From positions 62,001 through 126,000 of the forward strand of contig NZ_CAJQYY010000004.1 of NCBI RefSeq assembly GCF_907164575.1: 64,000 nucleotides of DNA. The letters are read 5' to 3'. The position numbers were made by a program, and so were the translations under genes. This stretch comes from Paraburkholderia gardini. Lineage in GTDB: Bacteria > Pseudomonadota > Gammaproteobacteria > Burkholderiales > Burkholderiaceae. Of this stretch, positions 47,588-56,877 are shown piece after piece. The stretch's first letter is position 1. Each line of letters starts with the position of its first letter. The notes under the pieces were generated by a model. That model searched no databases. It was given only the letters and a program-made list of their open reading frames with translations, and was not told where the DNA came from.

Positions 47588-47633
47588 CATGCAACAACGC
47601 CCCGCATGCAATTTGCACGCGGGGCGTTGCATG
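47588..47633 (-). terminator. Hairpin after the GT4 gene
   Basis: CAACGCCCCGC pairs with GCGGGGCGTTG (11 bp), extended by CATG/CATG pairs across a three-base bulge. It has no T-run. It lies 72 bases past the glycosyltransferase stop on the minus strand and may mark the transcript end. Confidence 0.45.
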
Positions 47634-47704
47634 GCTGCAGCGAGGCTGACAGCGGCGTGCCGGCGGGCGCGTTCCCGGAGGGATACGGCCCGCGTTCAGC
47701 CGTT

Positions 47705-48769
47705 TCAGCCTGCGTTGACTTCGCGCAGCACGGTGCGGCGCTTGCGGCGCAGCAGTTCTTCGTACGAGGCAAGGTAGTTCTGCGCCATCACCTTCGACGA
47801 GAAGCGCGATTCAAACGCCTTACGGACGTTTTCGCGCGGCAGCGTGTGCAGACGCTTCACAGCGGCAACCGCGCTGATTTCGTCTTCGACGACAAAGCCC
47901 GACACGCCGTTTTCAATCACTTCCGGCACCGAACCGCGCTTGAACGCGATAACCGGCGTACCGCATGCCATCGCCTCGATCATCACGAGACCAAACGGCT
48001 CCGGCCAGTCGATCGGGAACAGCAGCGCGTGCGCGTTGCCGAGGAATTCGGTCTTTTCGGCTTCGCTGATTTCGCCGATGTATTCGACGTGCGGCAGCGA
48101 CATCAGCGGCTTGATGACTTCTTCGTAGTAGGCGCGGTCGGCCTTGTCGAGCTTCGCGGCCACCTTGATCGGCATGCCGGCCTGTCCGGCGATACGGATA
48201 GCCGTGTCGAGGCGCTTTTCCGGCGAAATACGGCCGAGGAACGCGAGGTAGCCCGGTTTCACATCCGGAATCGGCTTCAGCAGGTTTTCCGGCAGGCCGT
48301 GATAGACGGTCGACAGCCAGTTGGCCTGTTGCAGCGGCGAGCGCTGGTTGTCCGAGATCGAGACAACCGGCACGTCGTTGAACGTGTTGAAGACCGGTTG
48401 CAGTTCCGGCAGGTCGAGACGCCCGTGCAGCGTGGTCAGATGCGGTGTCGGCTGGCGCGAGAACAGCGAGAACGGGTAGTAATCGATGTGGAAGTGCAGC
48501 ACATCGAATTCGTCCGCGCGGCGGCGCACTTCTTCAAGCAGCAGCATGTGCGGCGCCATCGTGTCGCGAATGGTCGGGTCGAGGCGCAGTGCCTGCGGCC
48601 AGAAGGCTTCGAGTTTCGCCGAAGTCTGCGAATCGCCGCTCGCGAAAAGCGTAACGTCATGTCCCAGCTCGACCAGTGCTTCGGTCAGGTACGAAACCAC
48701 GCGTTCCGTGCCGCCATACAGCTTGGGAGGAACCGCTTCGTGTAACGGAGCGATTTGAGCGATTCGCAT
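47705..48769 (-). CDS. GT4-family glycosyltransferase
   Basis: 354-residue retaining glycosyltransferase with two Rossmann-like halves (GT-B fold). The N-terminal MRIAQIAPLHEAVPPKLYGG gives the acceptor-side glycine loop. The donor site is PEPFGLVMIEAMACGTPVIAF, an E-x7-E motif that binds the nucleotide sugar. LGRISPEKRLD and VPVVSISDNQRSPL are typical GT4 segments. Acceptor and sugar are not known. No other polysaccharide genes are adjacent, so it may act alone in capsule, glycolipid or sucrose/trehalose-type chemistry. Confidence 0.88.
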   Translation of the reverse strand: MRIAQIAPLHEAVPPKLYGGTERVVSYLTEALVELGHDVTLFASGDSQTSAKLEAFWPQALRLDPTIRDTMAPHMLLLEEVRRRADEFDVLHFHIDYYPFSLFSRQPTPHLTTLHGRLDLPELQPVFNTFNDVPVVSISDNQRSPLQQANWLSTVYHGLPENLLKPIPDVKPGYLAFLGRISPEKRLDTAIRIAGQAGMPIKVAAKLDKADRAYYEEVIKPLMSLPHVEYIGEISEAEKTEFLGNAHALLFPIDWPEPFGLVMIEAMACGTPVIAFKRGSVPEVIENGVSGFVVEDEISAVAAVKRLHTLPRENVRKAFESRFSSKVMAQNYLASYEELLRRKRRTVLREVNAG

Positions 48770-49411
48770 GATGGTGAACTCCTGGTAAAGATCAAGACTA
48801 CAAGTTTGTTAAAAGCGACTCGCCCGCCCACCCCGTGCGGCTCGCACCAGAGGCGCTGGCCCGTTTCATTCGGGAAATTCTGCGATTGAACGCTGGCTGG
48901 ATTGCCCGAACTGGTCATCGTCACCAGGCGGCGCATCCGGTTTAAAACGCACGGACTGCCCACTCGTTGACAAACTGTCAGATTTTAGTGGGCCAAACCG
49001 AGCAGGCATTATCGGCGCCGGGAGGCACCCGCGACGCACAACCTTTCAAAGTCTTTATGTTGTTACAAAGAGGAAACACTTTGCAAACCCTTGTTTTACA
49101 AGACAGTTTTACATTGAAAGGCCTGCAGTGACAGAGGCGCTCGAACGCCCGGCCGATCCATCTCGTGACGCGTCTTTCCCGGCGCCGGGTGATCAACGGG
49201 TTGAACCATCTGCCAATGCGACGCAACTGTATGCAACTTGTAATTATATCTCGAAATTTTTCCCGTGCCGAGATGAACCACCGCTATTCGAGCGGGTCTC
49301 GCAACACATAGTTTGCGAACTTTTATTGCGCGAAGTTGAGCAACCGGCACCGCTTCGTTGCCTGTCATTGCGCGCCGTTTCCATTTTTTGCAGTCTCAGA
49401 AAGTTCTCTGC
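48770..49411. other. AT-richer intergenic stretch
   Basis: The 640 bases between the divergent glycosyltransferase and ABC exporter genes are visibly lower in GC than the rest. They contain TTGACA-like and TTTACA-like boxes and several A/T runs around 48960-49110 and 49230-49400. An open frame from GTG 49128 has mixed, unbiased codons and no recognisable product, so I leave it out. Promoters for both flanking genes are expected here. Confidence 0.4.
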
Positions 49412-51352
49412 ATGTTTACAATGCGAGAAGGTGCGCATTTTTGTCGCGATATGGCGACATGCACGGATGGCCAGCCGCAACGCCGTCACCTCCTCGACTA
49501 CCGACACTCGAACACATTGGAACATCTGACCATCGCCCAGCGTAATGCCCACAACGCAAAGCTCGCGAGCTATGCGAACCGGCCGCTTGCGTTCCTTTTC
49601 CGCTTTATCCGCCGCCATCCGGTCTCACATACAATCGTCCTGTGCAGCGTGTTCGCGGCCGTGGGATGCGCGCTCGCGTCGCAATACGCGATCAAGCATC
49701 TCATCGATGTGCTTGGCGAAGGCCGTCATCACCCGGGCCCGCTGTGGGGCGCGTTCGCGATCCTGGTCGGCCTGATCGCCGCCGACAACATGCTGTGGCG
49801 GATCGGCGGCTGGGTCGCCGCGCATACGTTCGTCGCCGTCACGGGCGACCTGAGGCGCGATCTGTTCCAGTATCTGAGCGGCCATTCGCCCACTTACTAC
49901 TCGGAAAAGCAGCCGGGCATGCTGGCGAGCCGGATCACGGCAACCTCGAACGCGGTCTATACCGCGGAAAACACCACCGCGTGGAACGTGCTGCCGCCGT
50001 GCATCGCCGTGCTCGGCGCCATCGTGATGATCATCGCCGTCAATCCGCTGATGGCGGGCGGCCTGATGCTCTGCTCGGCGATCCTCTCGATCGTACTCTA
50101 CAAGCTCGCGGGGCGCGGTTCGGCGCGTCACCATCACTTCGCGTCGAAGGCGGCGTCGGTCGACGGCGAGCTCGTCGACGTGATCAGCAACATGGGCCTC
50201 GTGCGCGCATTCGGCATGACGCTGCGCGAACAGAAGCGATTCGGCGCCACGGTCAAGGCCGAGATGGATGCGCGCCAGCAAAGCCTGCTCTATCTCGAGA
50301 AGCTGCGCCTGCTGCACGCGGTCATCACGGCGCTGCTGTCGGCGGGGCTGCTCGGCTGGGCGCTGTGGCTCTGGGATCAGGGCCGCGCGACGTCGGGCGA
50401 CATCGTGCTCGTCAGCTCGCTCGGTTTCACGATCCTGCACGGCACGCGGGATCTTGCCGTCGCGCTCGTCGACGTCACGCAACACGTGGCGCGTCTCGCC
50501 GAAGCCGTGAAGACGCTGCTCGAGCCGCACGGCATGCCCGATCGCAAGGATGCCGTGGAACTCGTGCCGCAAGGGGGGCGCGTCGACTTCGAACGCGTGA
50601 CGTTCGCGTATCCGCGGCGCCGGCCGATTCTCGATCACTTCGACCTGCATATCGAAGCCGGCCAGCGCGTCGGGTTGATCGGCAAGTCGGGCGCGGGCAA
50701 ATCGACCGTGCTCGCGCTGCTGCAGCGTTTCTACGACACCCAGGGCGGACAGATCAAGATCGACGGCCAGGACATCGGCGGCATTACGCAGGACAGCCTG
50801 CGCCACTCGATTGCGCTCGTGCCGCAGGATATTTCGCTGTTCCATCGCTCGGTGTATGAAAACATCGCGTATGGCCGCCCCGAGGCAACCCGCGACGAGG
50901 TGCTGGCCGCCGCGCGCGAAGCGCGCTGCTCCGATTTCATCGATGCGATGCCGGAAGGCTATGACACGATCGTCGGCGATCGCGGCGTGAAGCTGTCGGG
51001 CGGTCAGCGCCAGCGCATCGCCATCGCCCGGGCGATCCTGAAGAACGCGCCGATCCTGCTGCTCGACGAAGCGACATCCGCGCTCGACAGCGCGTCGGAA
51101 GAAGCCATCCAGATCGCGCTCGACCGGCTGATGGTGGGCCGCACGGTGATCGCGATCGCGCACCGCCTGTCGACGCTGCACAACTTCGATCGCATCATCG
51201 TGATGAGTACGGGCAAGGTCGTCGACGACGGCACGCCGGAGGAACTGCGCAACCGTCCGGGGCTCTATCGCGATCTGCTGTCGAAGCAGTACGGCAAGGG
51301 AACGACGCTGCACATCGGCGGCAAGAAGGTCGACGAACAGCACGTGGCCTGA
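49412..51352 (+). CDS. ABC exporter, fused permease and ATPase (MsbA/MDR type)
   Basis: 646-residue half-transporter that works as a homodimer in the inner membrane. About six helices in residues 50-320 (VSHTIVLCSVFAAVGCALAS onward) precede the ATPase domain, with Walker A GLIGKSGAGKST, signature KLSGGQRQRIAIARA, Walker B PILLLDEATSALDS and switch His in IAIAHRLSTL. Substrate could be a lipid, peptide or drug. The start is uncertain: ATG 49412, 49421 and 49451 are in frame, none with a strong ribosome site. A hydrophilic tail of about 50 residues precedes the first helix. Confidence 0.88.
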   Translation: MFTMREGAHFCRDMATCTDGQPQRRHLLDYRHSNTLEHLTIAQRNAHNAKLASYANRPLAFLFRFIRRHPVSHTIVLCSVFAAVGCALASQYAIKHLIDVLGEGRHHPGPLWGAFAILVGLIAADNMLWRIGGWVAAHTFVAVTGDLRRDLFQYLSGHSPTYYSEKQPGMLASRITATSNAVYTAENTTAWNVLPPCIAVLGAIVMIIAVNPLMAGGLMLCSAILSIVLYKLAGRGSARHHHFASKAASVDGELVDVISNMGLVRAFGMTLREQKRFGATVKAEMDARQQSLLYLEKLRLLHAVITALLSAGLLGWALWLWDQGRATSGDIVLVSSLGFTILHGTRDLAVALVDVTQHVARLAEAVKTLLEPHGMPDRKDAVELVPQGGRVDFERVTFAYPRRRPILDHFDLHIEAGQRVGLIGKSGAGKSTVLALLQRFYDTQGGQIKIDGQDIGGITQDSLRHSIALVPQDISLFHRSVYENIAYGRPEATRDEVLAAAREARCSDFIDAMPEGYDTIVGDRGVKLSGGQRQRIAIARAILKNAPILLLDEATSALDSASEEAIQIALDRLMVGRTVIAIAHRLSTLHNFDRIIVMSTGKVVDDGTPEELRNRPGLYRDLLSKQYGKGTTLHIGGKKVDEQHVA

Positions 51353-51394
51353 GCAACGCGCAAGGCCGCAGCGTTGCCACGGGTGATGTAAAGC

Positions 51395-51424
51395 AAAAAG
51401 CCGCTTCGAAAGGAGCGGCTTTTT
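51395..51424 (+). terminator. Bidirectional terminator between the ABC exporter and otsA
   Basis: AAAAAGCCGCT pairs with AGCGGCTTTTT over 11 bp with an 8-base loop. Both convergent genes can use it. Confidence 0.85.
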
Positions 51425-51475
51425 TACTGGACGCCATGCGCAGCGTCTGCTGCAAACCGCGCGACGTCGCGCGCG

Positions 51476-52909
51476 TCAATCGGCGAGCGAAACCCCTGCG
51501 TGCTTTCGCACGGGCTCCACCGAGCCGGCTGCCTGCAGGTCGCGCATGAAATTGTCGCGCCACACGGAGACGTTGTTCTCACGCAGTTGCGCCATCATCT
51601 CCCGGTAGCGCGACTGACGCTCGGCAAGCGGCATCGCAAGCGCGGTGGCCAGCGCTTCGGCCATGCCGTCGATATCGACCGGATTCACGATCAGCGCGCC
51701 GTTCAGCTCCTGCGCCGCGCCCGCGAAGCGCGAAAGCACCAGCACGCCTGGATCGTCCGGGTCCTGCGCCGACACATACTCTTTCGCGACGAGGTTCATG
51801 CCGTCGCGCAGCGGCGTCACGTAGCCTACGTGCGACGCGCGAAAGAGCGCCGCCAGCACCTGCCGCTCGTATTGCCGGTGGATATAACGGATCGGCGTCC
51901 AGTCCAGTTCGGCGAAACGACCATTGATGCGGCCCGATTCGCCTTCCAGCTGCACACGGATGTCCTGATACGCGTGCATGTCGGCGCGCGTCGGCGGCGC
52001 AATCTGCACGAACGACACCTTGTTGCGCTGCGCCGGCGACTGTTCCAGCAGACGCTCGAACGCGCGGAAACGCTCGACCAGTCCCTTGGAATAATCAAGC
52101 CGGTCGACGCTCATGATCAGCTTGCGCGCGTGCAACGTCGCGCGCATCGTGCGCACCGGTTTACCGCTCTCGCCTGCTCTCGCCAGTTCCGCGATTTCGT
52201 CCGGATACACGCCAATCGGATAGGCCGCCGCGTGAAGCGTGCGGCCGAATGCCTGAACCGTCGTCGGACGGCCGTTTGCCGGTGCGTCGGCCGTGCCGTT
52301 CGCCTCATGCACGATGTAATCGCAGAACGAACGCAGGTCGGGTTCCGTCTGGAAGCCGAGCAGATCGAACGAACACAGCGACTCGACGAGCTCGCGATGC
52401 GGCGGCACCGCGAGCAGCACCTGCGAAGCGGGAAACGGAATGTGCAGGAAAAAGCCGATGCGGTTCTTCACGCCCGCGGCACGCAGCGCCTTCGCGAACG
52501 GAATCAGATGATAGTCGTGTACCCAGATGACGTCGTCAGGGCGCAGCAGCGGCACGAGTTGCTGCGCGAGCCACGTATTGACGCGGCAATAGCCTTCGAA
52601 ATCGTGCCGGTCGTACTGTACGAGATCCGCGCGATAGTGGAACGCCGGCCAGAGCGTTGCATTCGAAAACCCGCGGTAATACTGGTCGTAATCGCGCCGC
52701 ACGAGGCCGATGGTCGCGAACGTCACCGGTCCGCGCTCCTCGACGCTGATCCGCGGCTGACCGGACGGCAGCACGTCGCCGCTCCAGCCGAACCACATGC
52801 CGCCGGTTTCCTTCAGCGCGTCATAGACGCCGACTGCCAGCCCGCCCGCCGCGGGGCCCCCTTCCGAGATCGGCGCGACCCGGTTCGATACGATGATCAG
52901 TCGACTCAT
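51476..52909 (-). CDS. otsA: Alpha,alpha-trehalose-phosphate synthase (UDP-forming)
   Basis: Joins UDP-glucose and glucose-6-phosphate to trehalose-6-phosphate for osmoprotection. The 477-residue GT20 protein starts [13 protein letters not shown] at ATG 52909. Other conserved segments are [36 protein letters not shown] and [13 protein letters not shown]. It lies 58 bases downstream of otsB on the same strand, so the two form an otsB-otsA operon in which the phosphatase gene comes first. Confidence 0.96.
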   Translation of the reverse strand: MSRLIIVSNRVAPISEGGPAAGGLAVGVYDALKETGGMWFGWSGDVLPSGQPRISVEERGPVTFATIGLVRRDYDQYYRGFSNATLWPAFHYRADLVQYDRHDFEGYCRVNTWLAQQLVPLLRPDDVIWVHDYHLIPFAKALRAAGVKNRIGFFLHIPFPASQVLLAVPPHRELVESLCSFDLLGFQTEPDLRSFCDYIVHEANGTADAPANGRPTTVQAFGRTLHAAAYPIGVYPDEIAELARAGESGKPVRTMRATLHARKLIMSVDRLDYSKGLVERFRAFERLLEQSPAQRNKVSFVQIAPPTRADMHAYQDIRVQLEGESGRINGRFAELDWTPIRYIHRQYERQVLAALFRASHVGYVTPLRDGMNLVAKEYVSAQDPDDPGVLVLSRFAGAAQELNGALIVNPVDIDGMAEALATALAMPLAERQSRYREMMAQLRENNVSVWRDNFMRDLQAAGSVEPVRKHAGVSLAD

Positions 52910-52967
52910 GAAGCGCAATTCTCACGCTGAAAAAAACAGTCACTGCGACGGAAGTGCCGCATGAACG

Positions 52968-53717
52968 TCACGCCTTGCCGCCTGCCGCGACAACCGCGGC
53001 GAGCCAGTCGATCAGCGCGCCGACCGAGTCGAGCCGCGTTCTGGCGACCGAATCGCCGCCGCCGACCTTGATCGACACGCCGCCGCGCTCGTTGACGACG
53101 ACGAAGCCTTTCTCGTCGGTCAGGTCGTCGCCGGCGAATACGGGCGTGCGACCGGTGAACGGAGGCTCGTCGAGAAAGGCGCGCAACGCGCGACCCTTGT
53201 CGACGTCCTTCGGCTTGATTTCATAGACCATCTTGCCGGGCTGGAGCACGTACGCATCCGGATATTCGGCGACGAGGCGACGGGTGGCCTCGCGAGCGAC
53301 GGGTTCACGCTCGGGCGCATTGCGATAGTGCAGCGCGACCGCGGCGCCCTTGATCTCCAGCAGCATGCCCGGATTCGTGCGGACGACCCCGGCGAGTTCC
53401 TGCTCCATGCGCAGCAGCCGGTCGTCGTTAAAACCCGTGCGTTGGGTGTCGCCGTTCGCGTCACGCCGCTCGGCGCCGTGCAGCCCGGCGATCGGCATGT
53501 CGGGCATGCCGAGAAACGAATCGATGCTGTCGATGCTGCGCCCCGAAACGATCGCGACCGCGCCGTTCGTGAGACGCTGCAGCACGCCCAGCAGTTCGAT
53601 GACCCTGGGTTGCACCAGCACGCCGTCGGGCGTCGGCGCCAGCTCGACGAGCGTGCCGTCGAAGTCGAAGAAAAAAGCCGTCTCGCTCGGAGACAGAACA
53701 GCCGGGAGTGCTCGCAT
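52968..53717 (-). CDS. otsB: Trehalose-6-phosphate phosphatase
   Basis: Dephosphorylates trehalose-6-phosphate to trehalose. The 249-residue HAD-family protein has motif I FFDFDGTLVE (nucleophile Asp), motif II IVSGRS, a cap domain (GLHGAERRD) and motif IV FAGDDLTDEKGF. The ATG at 53717 gives MRALPAVLSPSETAFFFDFD; the open frame upstream is not supported. It is the first gene of the otsBA operon. Confidence 0.95.
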   Translation of the reverse strand: MRALPAVLSPSETAFFFDFDGTLVELAPTPDGVLVQPRVIELLGVLQRLTNGAVAIVSGRSIDSIDSFLGMPDMPIAGLHGAERRDANGDTQRTGFNDDRLLRMEQELAGVVRTNPGMLLEIKGAAVALHYRNAPEREPVAREATRRLVAEYPDAYVLQPGKMVYEIKPKDVDKGRALRAFLDEPPFTGRTPVFAGDDLTDEKGFVVVNERGGVSIKVGGGDSVARTRLDSVGALIDWLAAVVAAGGKA

Positions 53718-54067
53718 CGTGTTGTCTTGCCTTTCAGCCGCTTGCAGCCGGAAAAGTGTGCGCATCTTACCGCGCATCCACCAATTTTTCGAGAAGGTAA
53801 GGTTCACGCGCTGGCTGGCCGGACATCGGCGCCCGTCCGTCAAACCGATTTCGTTCAAAAACAGAACAATCCGGTTTCATGCAGCTTTCAGCCACATGTG
53901 GCATTTTGCCCTGGTCGCCCCGTGCAAACAGGCGCACGGACGCATTGTCCGACGAATTGCGATAAAGTCGCAGGCACCGCGCGTTGCGCGGAACGCGGCC
54001 GTTGTCCTGGAAACTGCAACAGCGCACCTTTCTTCCGCATTGCCTGATCGAGTTATCGAGATCCCAT
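53718..54067. other. Intergenic stretch between otsB and the SCO1 gene
   Basis: 350 bases holding the divergent promoters of otsBA and the copper-delivery genes. I see no further gene or clear promoter. Confidence 0.35.
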
Positions 54068-54766
54068 TTGTTCCCTTCCGCCCCATCCAGCCGCCAGACA
54101 CAGCGCCAGCGTGACCTGTCGCACGAGGCCGCAAACCGGCCGCGCGCGAAGCGCATCGTGTCGCGTGGCCTGCTTGCGCTGCTTGCCACCGCGTTCACCA
54201 CGCTGGCCGCCGGCGCACTCACGGCCTGCTCGCACGACAGCACGCCGTGGCAGTTGACGAACGTGACCGGCCACCTTCCCGACCTGCAGTTCGCCCTGAC
54301 CGGGGACGACGGCAAGCCCGTCACCGGCGACACCTTCAAGGGCCGCGCGGCGCTCCTCTATTTTGGTTATACGCACTGCCCGGATGTCTGCCCGGAAACG
54401 ATGGGCCGGTTGATGCAGGTGATCGACCGGCTCGGCCCGGATGCGCAGCAGGTGCGCATCCTGTTCGTGACCGTCGACCCCGCCCGCGACTCGGCGCAGG
54501 CGCTGCACGATTACGTCGGCGCGTTCGATGCGAAGCACGCGTACGGACTGACGGGCAGCGACGCCGAAATCGAAGGGCTCGCAAAGCGCTATCGCGTCGC
54601 GTACCAGATGGAAAAGCGCGACCCGAAAGGCAATTACGAAGTCACCCACAGTTCCGCCGTCTACGTGTTCGATGCAGCGGGCCACGCGCGCCTGCTTGCC
54701 ACCGATCACGATTCGCCCGACGCTATCGCCCACGATCTGCGCCGTATCATTGACGCTCGTTCCTGA
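54068..54766 (+). CDS. SCO1/SenC-type copper chaperone lipoprotein
   Basis: Periplasmic thioredoxin-fold chaperone that delivers copper to the CuA site of cytochrome c oxidase. The copper ligands are intact: CPDVC in YFGYTHCPDVCPETMG and the distal histidine in EVTHSSAVYVFD. A hydrophobic stretch ends in a lipobox (LTAC|SHD). The start is uncertain: TTG 54068 gives 232 residues, while GTG 54158 gives 202 with a shorter, more ordinary lipoprotein leader. The next two genes are PCuAC and CtaG, so the three form a copper-insertion operon. Confidence 0.88.
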   Translation: MFPSAPSSRQTQRQRDLSHEAANRPRAKRIVSRGLLALLATAFTTLAAGALTACSHDSTPWQLTNVTGHLPDLQFALTGDDGKPVTGDTFKGRAALLYFGYTHCPDVCPETMGRLMQVIDRLGPDAQQVRILFVTVDPARDSAQALHDYVGAFDAKHAYGLTGSDAEIEGLAKRYRVAYQMEKRDPKGNYEVTHSSAVYVFDAAGHARLLATDHDSPDAIAHDLRRIIDARS

Positions 54767-54778
54767 CCTACGCCAACC

Positions 54779-55249
54779 ATGACGCTCATGCCGACCAAGA
54801 CCTCCATTTCGACCACACTGGCTGCACTCTTCGCGGCCACCACGCTTCTCGCTGCCACCGCCCACGCGGCCGGCGTGCAAGCCATCACGACGCAAAACGC
54901 ATGGGTTCGCTGGCTGCCGAACAACCTGCCTGCCGGCGGTTACGTGACGCTCGTGAATGCAAGCGACAAACCCATCGATCTCGTCGATGTTTCGAGCGAC
55001 GACTACGGCAGCGCGATGCTGCACGAGACAGTCTCGAACGGCTCGACGCAAAAAATGGTGATGGTGGACAAGCTCACCGTACCGGCGCACGGCGAGGCGA
55101 AGATCGCGCCCGGCGGCTATCACGTGATGCTCGAGGAACCGAAGCACAAGATCGCGCCGGGCGACACGGTGCATCTGAAACTGACGTTCTCCGATGGCGA
55201 GACGCTGAACACGCCGTTCGCCGTCAAGTCGCCCTCACAGACGAAGTAA
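54779..55249 (+). CDS. PCuAC-type periplasmic copper chaperone
   Basis: 156-residue exported protein. A signal peptide ends near AHA|AG (residue 30). The copper site follows the family formula exactly: M80 and H82, then M93 ten residues later, then H115 and M117 twenty-one residues further on. PCuAC hands Cu(I) to SCO1 and/or directly to the oxidase. The gene begins 12 bases after the SCO1 stop and ctaG follows 9 bases after its own stop, a tight operon. Confidence 0.93.
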   Translation: MTLMPTKTSISTTLAALFAATTLLAATAHAAGVQAITTQNAWVRWLPNNLPAGGYVTLVNASDKPIDLVDVSSDDYGSAMLHETVSNGSTQKMVMVDKLTVPAHGEAKIAPGGYHVMLEEPKHKIAPGDTVHLKLTFSDGETLNTPFAVKSPSQTK

Positions 55250-55258
55250 CGCCGCGCG

Positions 55259-56143
55259 ATGAACCTGCTTGTCTGGCTCGAACCCTGGGAGTTTTCGCCG
55301 ACGGTCGTCGTCGCGGTTGTCTTGACGGCCGTGCTGTTTGCCCGCGGCGTGAGCAAGGCGAAGGTGTCGATCGCGCGACAGCTGTCGTTCTGGTTCGGGC
55401 TGATCGCGCTGTACGTCGCGCTGCATACGCGACTCGATTATTTCTTCGAGCATGAATTTTTCATGCATCGCGCGCAGCATCTCGTGCTGCATCATCTCGG
55501 GCCGTTCTTCATCGCGCTGTCGTATCCCGGCGCGGCGATCCGCGCGGGCATTCCGTTTTCCTGGCGCCAGCGTTTCGTGCGTCCCGTTCTGCAAACGCGC
55601 GTCGTGCGCGCGACGCTCGACGTGGTCATGCATCCGGTCGTCGCGGTTGTGCTGTTCGTCGGACTGATCTATTTCTGGCTGCTCTCGCCGGTGCATTTCG
55701 TCGCGATGCTCGACTGGCGGCTTTATCGCGTGATGAACTGGAGCATGGTGATCGACGGCCTGCTGTTCTGGTGGCTCGTCCTCGACTCGCGCGCGGCGCC
55801 GCCGGCGCGGCTCTCACCCGGCCGGCGCGTGCTCATCGTGATCGCGGCGATTCCGCCGCAAATCCTGCTTGGCGCGTTCATCTTCTTTTCGTCGCACGAA
55901 CTGTATCCGGTGTATTCGATCTGCGGACGCGCGTTCACATGGCTGAGCCCGATGCGCGACCAGCAGATCGGCGGCCTGCTGGTGTGGATTCCGGGTTCGA
56001 TGATGAGCGTGATCGGCGCGCTCATCGCACTGCGTCACTGGATGCGGCTTTCAGGCCGCGGGCGACTGCGCGACGGGCGTAAGGCGCCGGCGAAGGCTGC
56101 GAACCCCGCGCATTCGCGCGCCTCGCCCGCCGGCCAGCCTTGA
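55259..56143 (+). CDS. ctaG: CtaG-family cytochrome c oxidase assembly protein (caa3 type)
   Basis: 294-residue inner-membrane protein with seven or so helices (PF09678-type). Characteristic segments are YVALHTRLDYFFEHEFFMHR, AQHLVLHHLGPFFIALS, FWLLSPVHFVAMLDW and HELYPVYSICGR, rich in His and Met that could handle copper. It is required for insertion of copper into the oxidase in organisms with this CtaG type, which is unrelated to Cox11. The basic, Ala-rich C-terminus is probably disordered. It is the third gene of the copper-delivery operon. Confidence 0.9.
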   Translation: MNLLVWLEPWEFSPTVVVAVVLTAVLFARGVSKAKVSIARQLSFWFGLIALYVALHTRLDYFFEHEFFMHRAQHLVLHHLGPFFIALSYPGAAIRAGIPFSWRQRFVRPVLQTRVVRATLDVVMHPVVAVVLFVGLIYFWLLSPVHFVAMLDWRLYRVMNWSMVIDGLLFWWLVLDSRAAPPARLSPGRRVLIVIAAIPPQILLGAFIFFSSHELYPVYSICGRAFTWLSPMRDQQIGGLLVWIPGSMMSVIGALIALRHWMRLSGRGRLRDGRKAPAKAANPAHSRASPAGQP

Positions 56144-56192
56144 CTTGACGGCCCGATTCGCGACGCGCGCGGCTCAGGGGAGCGCATTCTGC

Positions 56193-56672
56193 TCAGGCGG
56201 AGCGCATCCAGATGTGCGGGATGCCGTCTTCTTCGTGGACGTCTGAAATCGCTTCAAAGCCGAACGCGCCGTAAAACGGCTGCAGATGCGCCTGCGCATG
56301 CAGACGGATCGGCGTGGTCGGCCATTGCCTGGCGATATATTCGAGCGCGCATTCGAGCATTCTCGTACCCAGCCCCTGACCGCGAAAATCCGCGGTGGTC
56401 AGCACGCGACCGATACGGATATCGGTTTCGCTTTCGTCCGGCAGGAGCACGCGGAGGTAACCGGCTAGCTTCGCGCGCGGCGCGCCCGGACCGTACGCAA
56501 GGAGATGCCAGGCCTCGGTGTCGAGGCCGTCGATGTCCCCATACAGGCAATTCTGCTCGACGACGAAGACCGCGCTACGCGCGGCCAGCATGTCGTAGAC
56601 CTCGGCGGGGGTCAGGTCGTCGAAGGCTTTCCAGCGCCATTCGATCATCGGTTGCGACAAGGTCTGATCCAT
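56193..56672 (-). CDS. ElaA-like GNAT N-acetyltransferase
   Basis: 159-residue acetyltransferase. WRWKAFDDLTPAEVYDMLA at the start and FVVEQNCLYGDIDGLD are ElaA hallmarks; the acetyl-CoA loop is RIGRVLTTADFRGQGLGTRM. The ATG at 56672 is preferred over one 11 codons upstream because it gives the family N-terminus; ribosome sites are weak for both. Substrate is unknown. It converges with ctaG and is divergent from the DUF2252 gene. Confidence 0.88.
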   Translation of the reverse strand: MDQTLSQPMIEWRWKAFDDLTPAEVYDMLAARSAVFVVEQNCLYGDIDGLDTEAWHLLAYGPGAPRAKLAGYLRVLLPDESETDIRIGRVLTTADFRGQGLGTRMLECALEYIARQWPTTPIRLHAQAHLQPFYGAFGFEAISDVHEEDGIPHIWMRSA

Positions 56673-56877
56673 ATCAATCTGTTTCGAGGAGGCGCTTGCG
56701 CGCACATCAAAGCCGGATTATGCCGCGCCGCGCGTCTGAAGGCCAATATGGTGTCACCCTGTATGCCGATCGCAGGTCATTTTGAACGGCTGGTGCGTGC
56801 GCAAGTCAGTTTTGAACAAACCGGCCTATAACGATGAAGGACAGCACGTTGCCCACCCTGTTGAAGCAGGAGTTGCC

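Noticed and set aside
49128..49529. 133-codon frame before the ABC exporter
   Set aside because: Codon choice is unbiased, no family recognised, and its end overlaps the exporter coding region in another frame.
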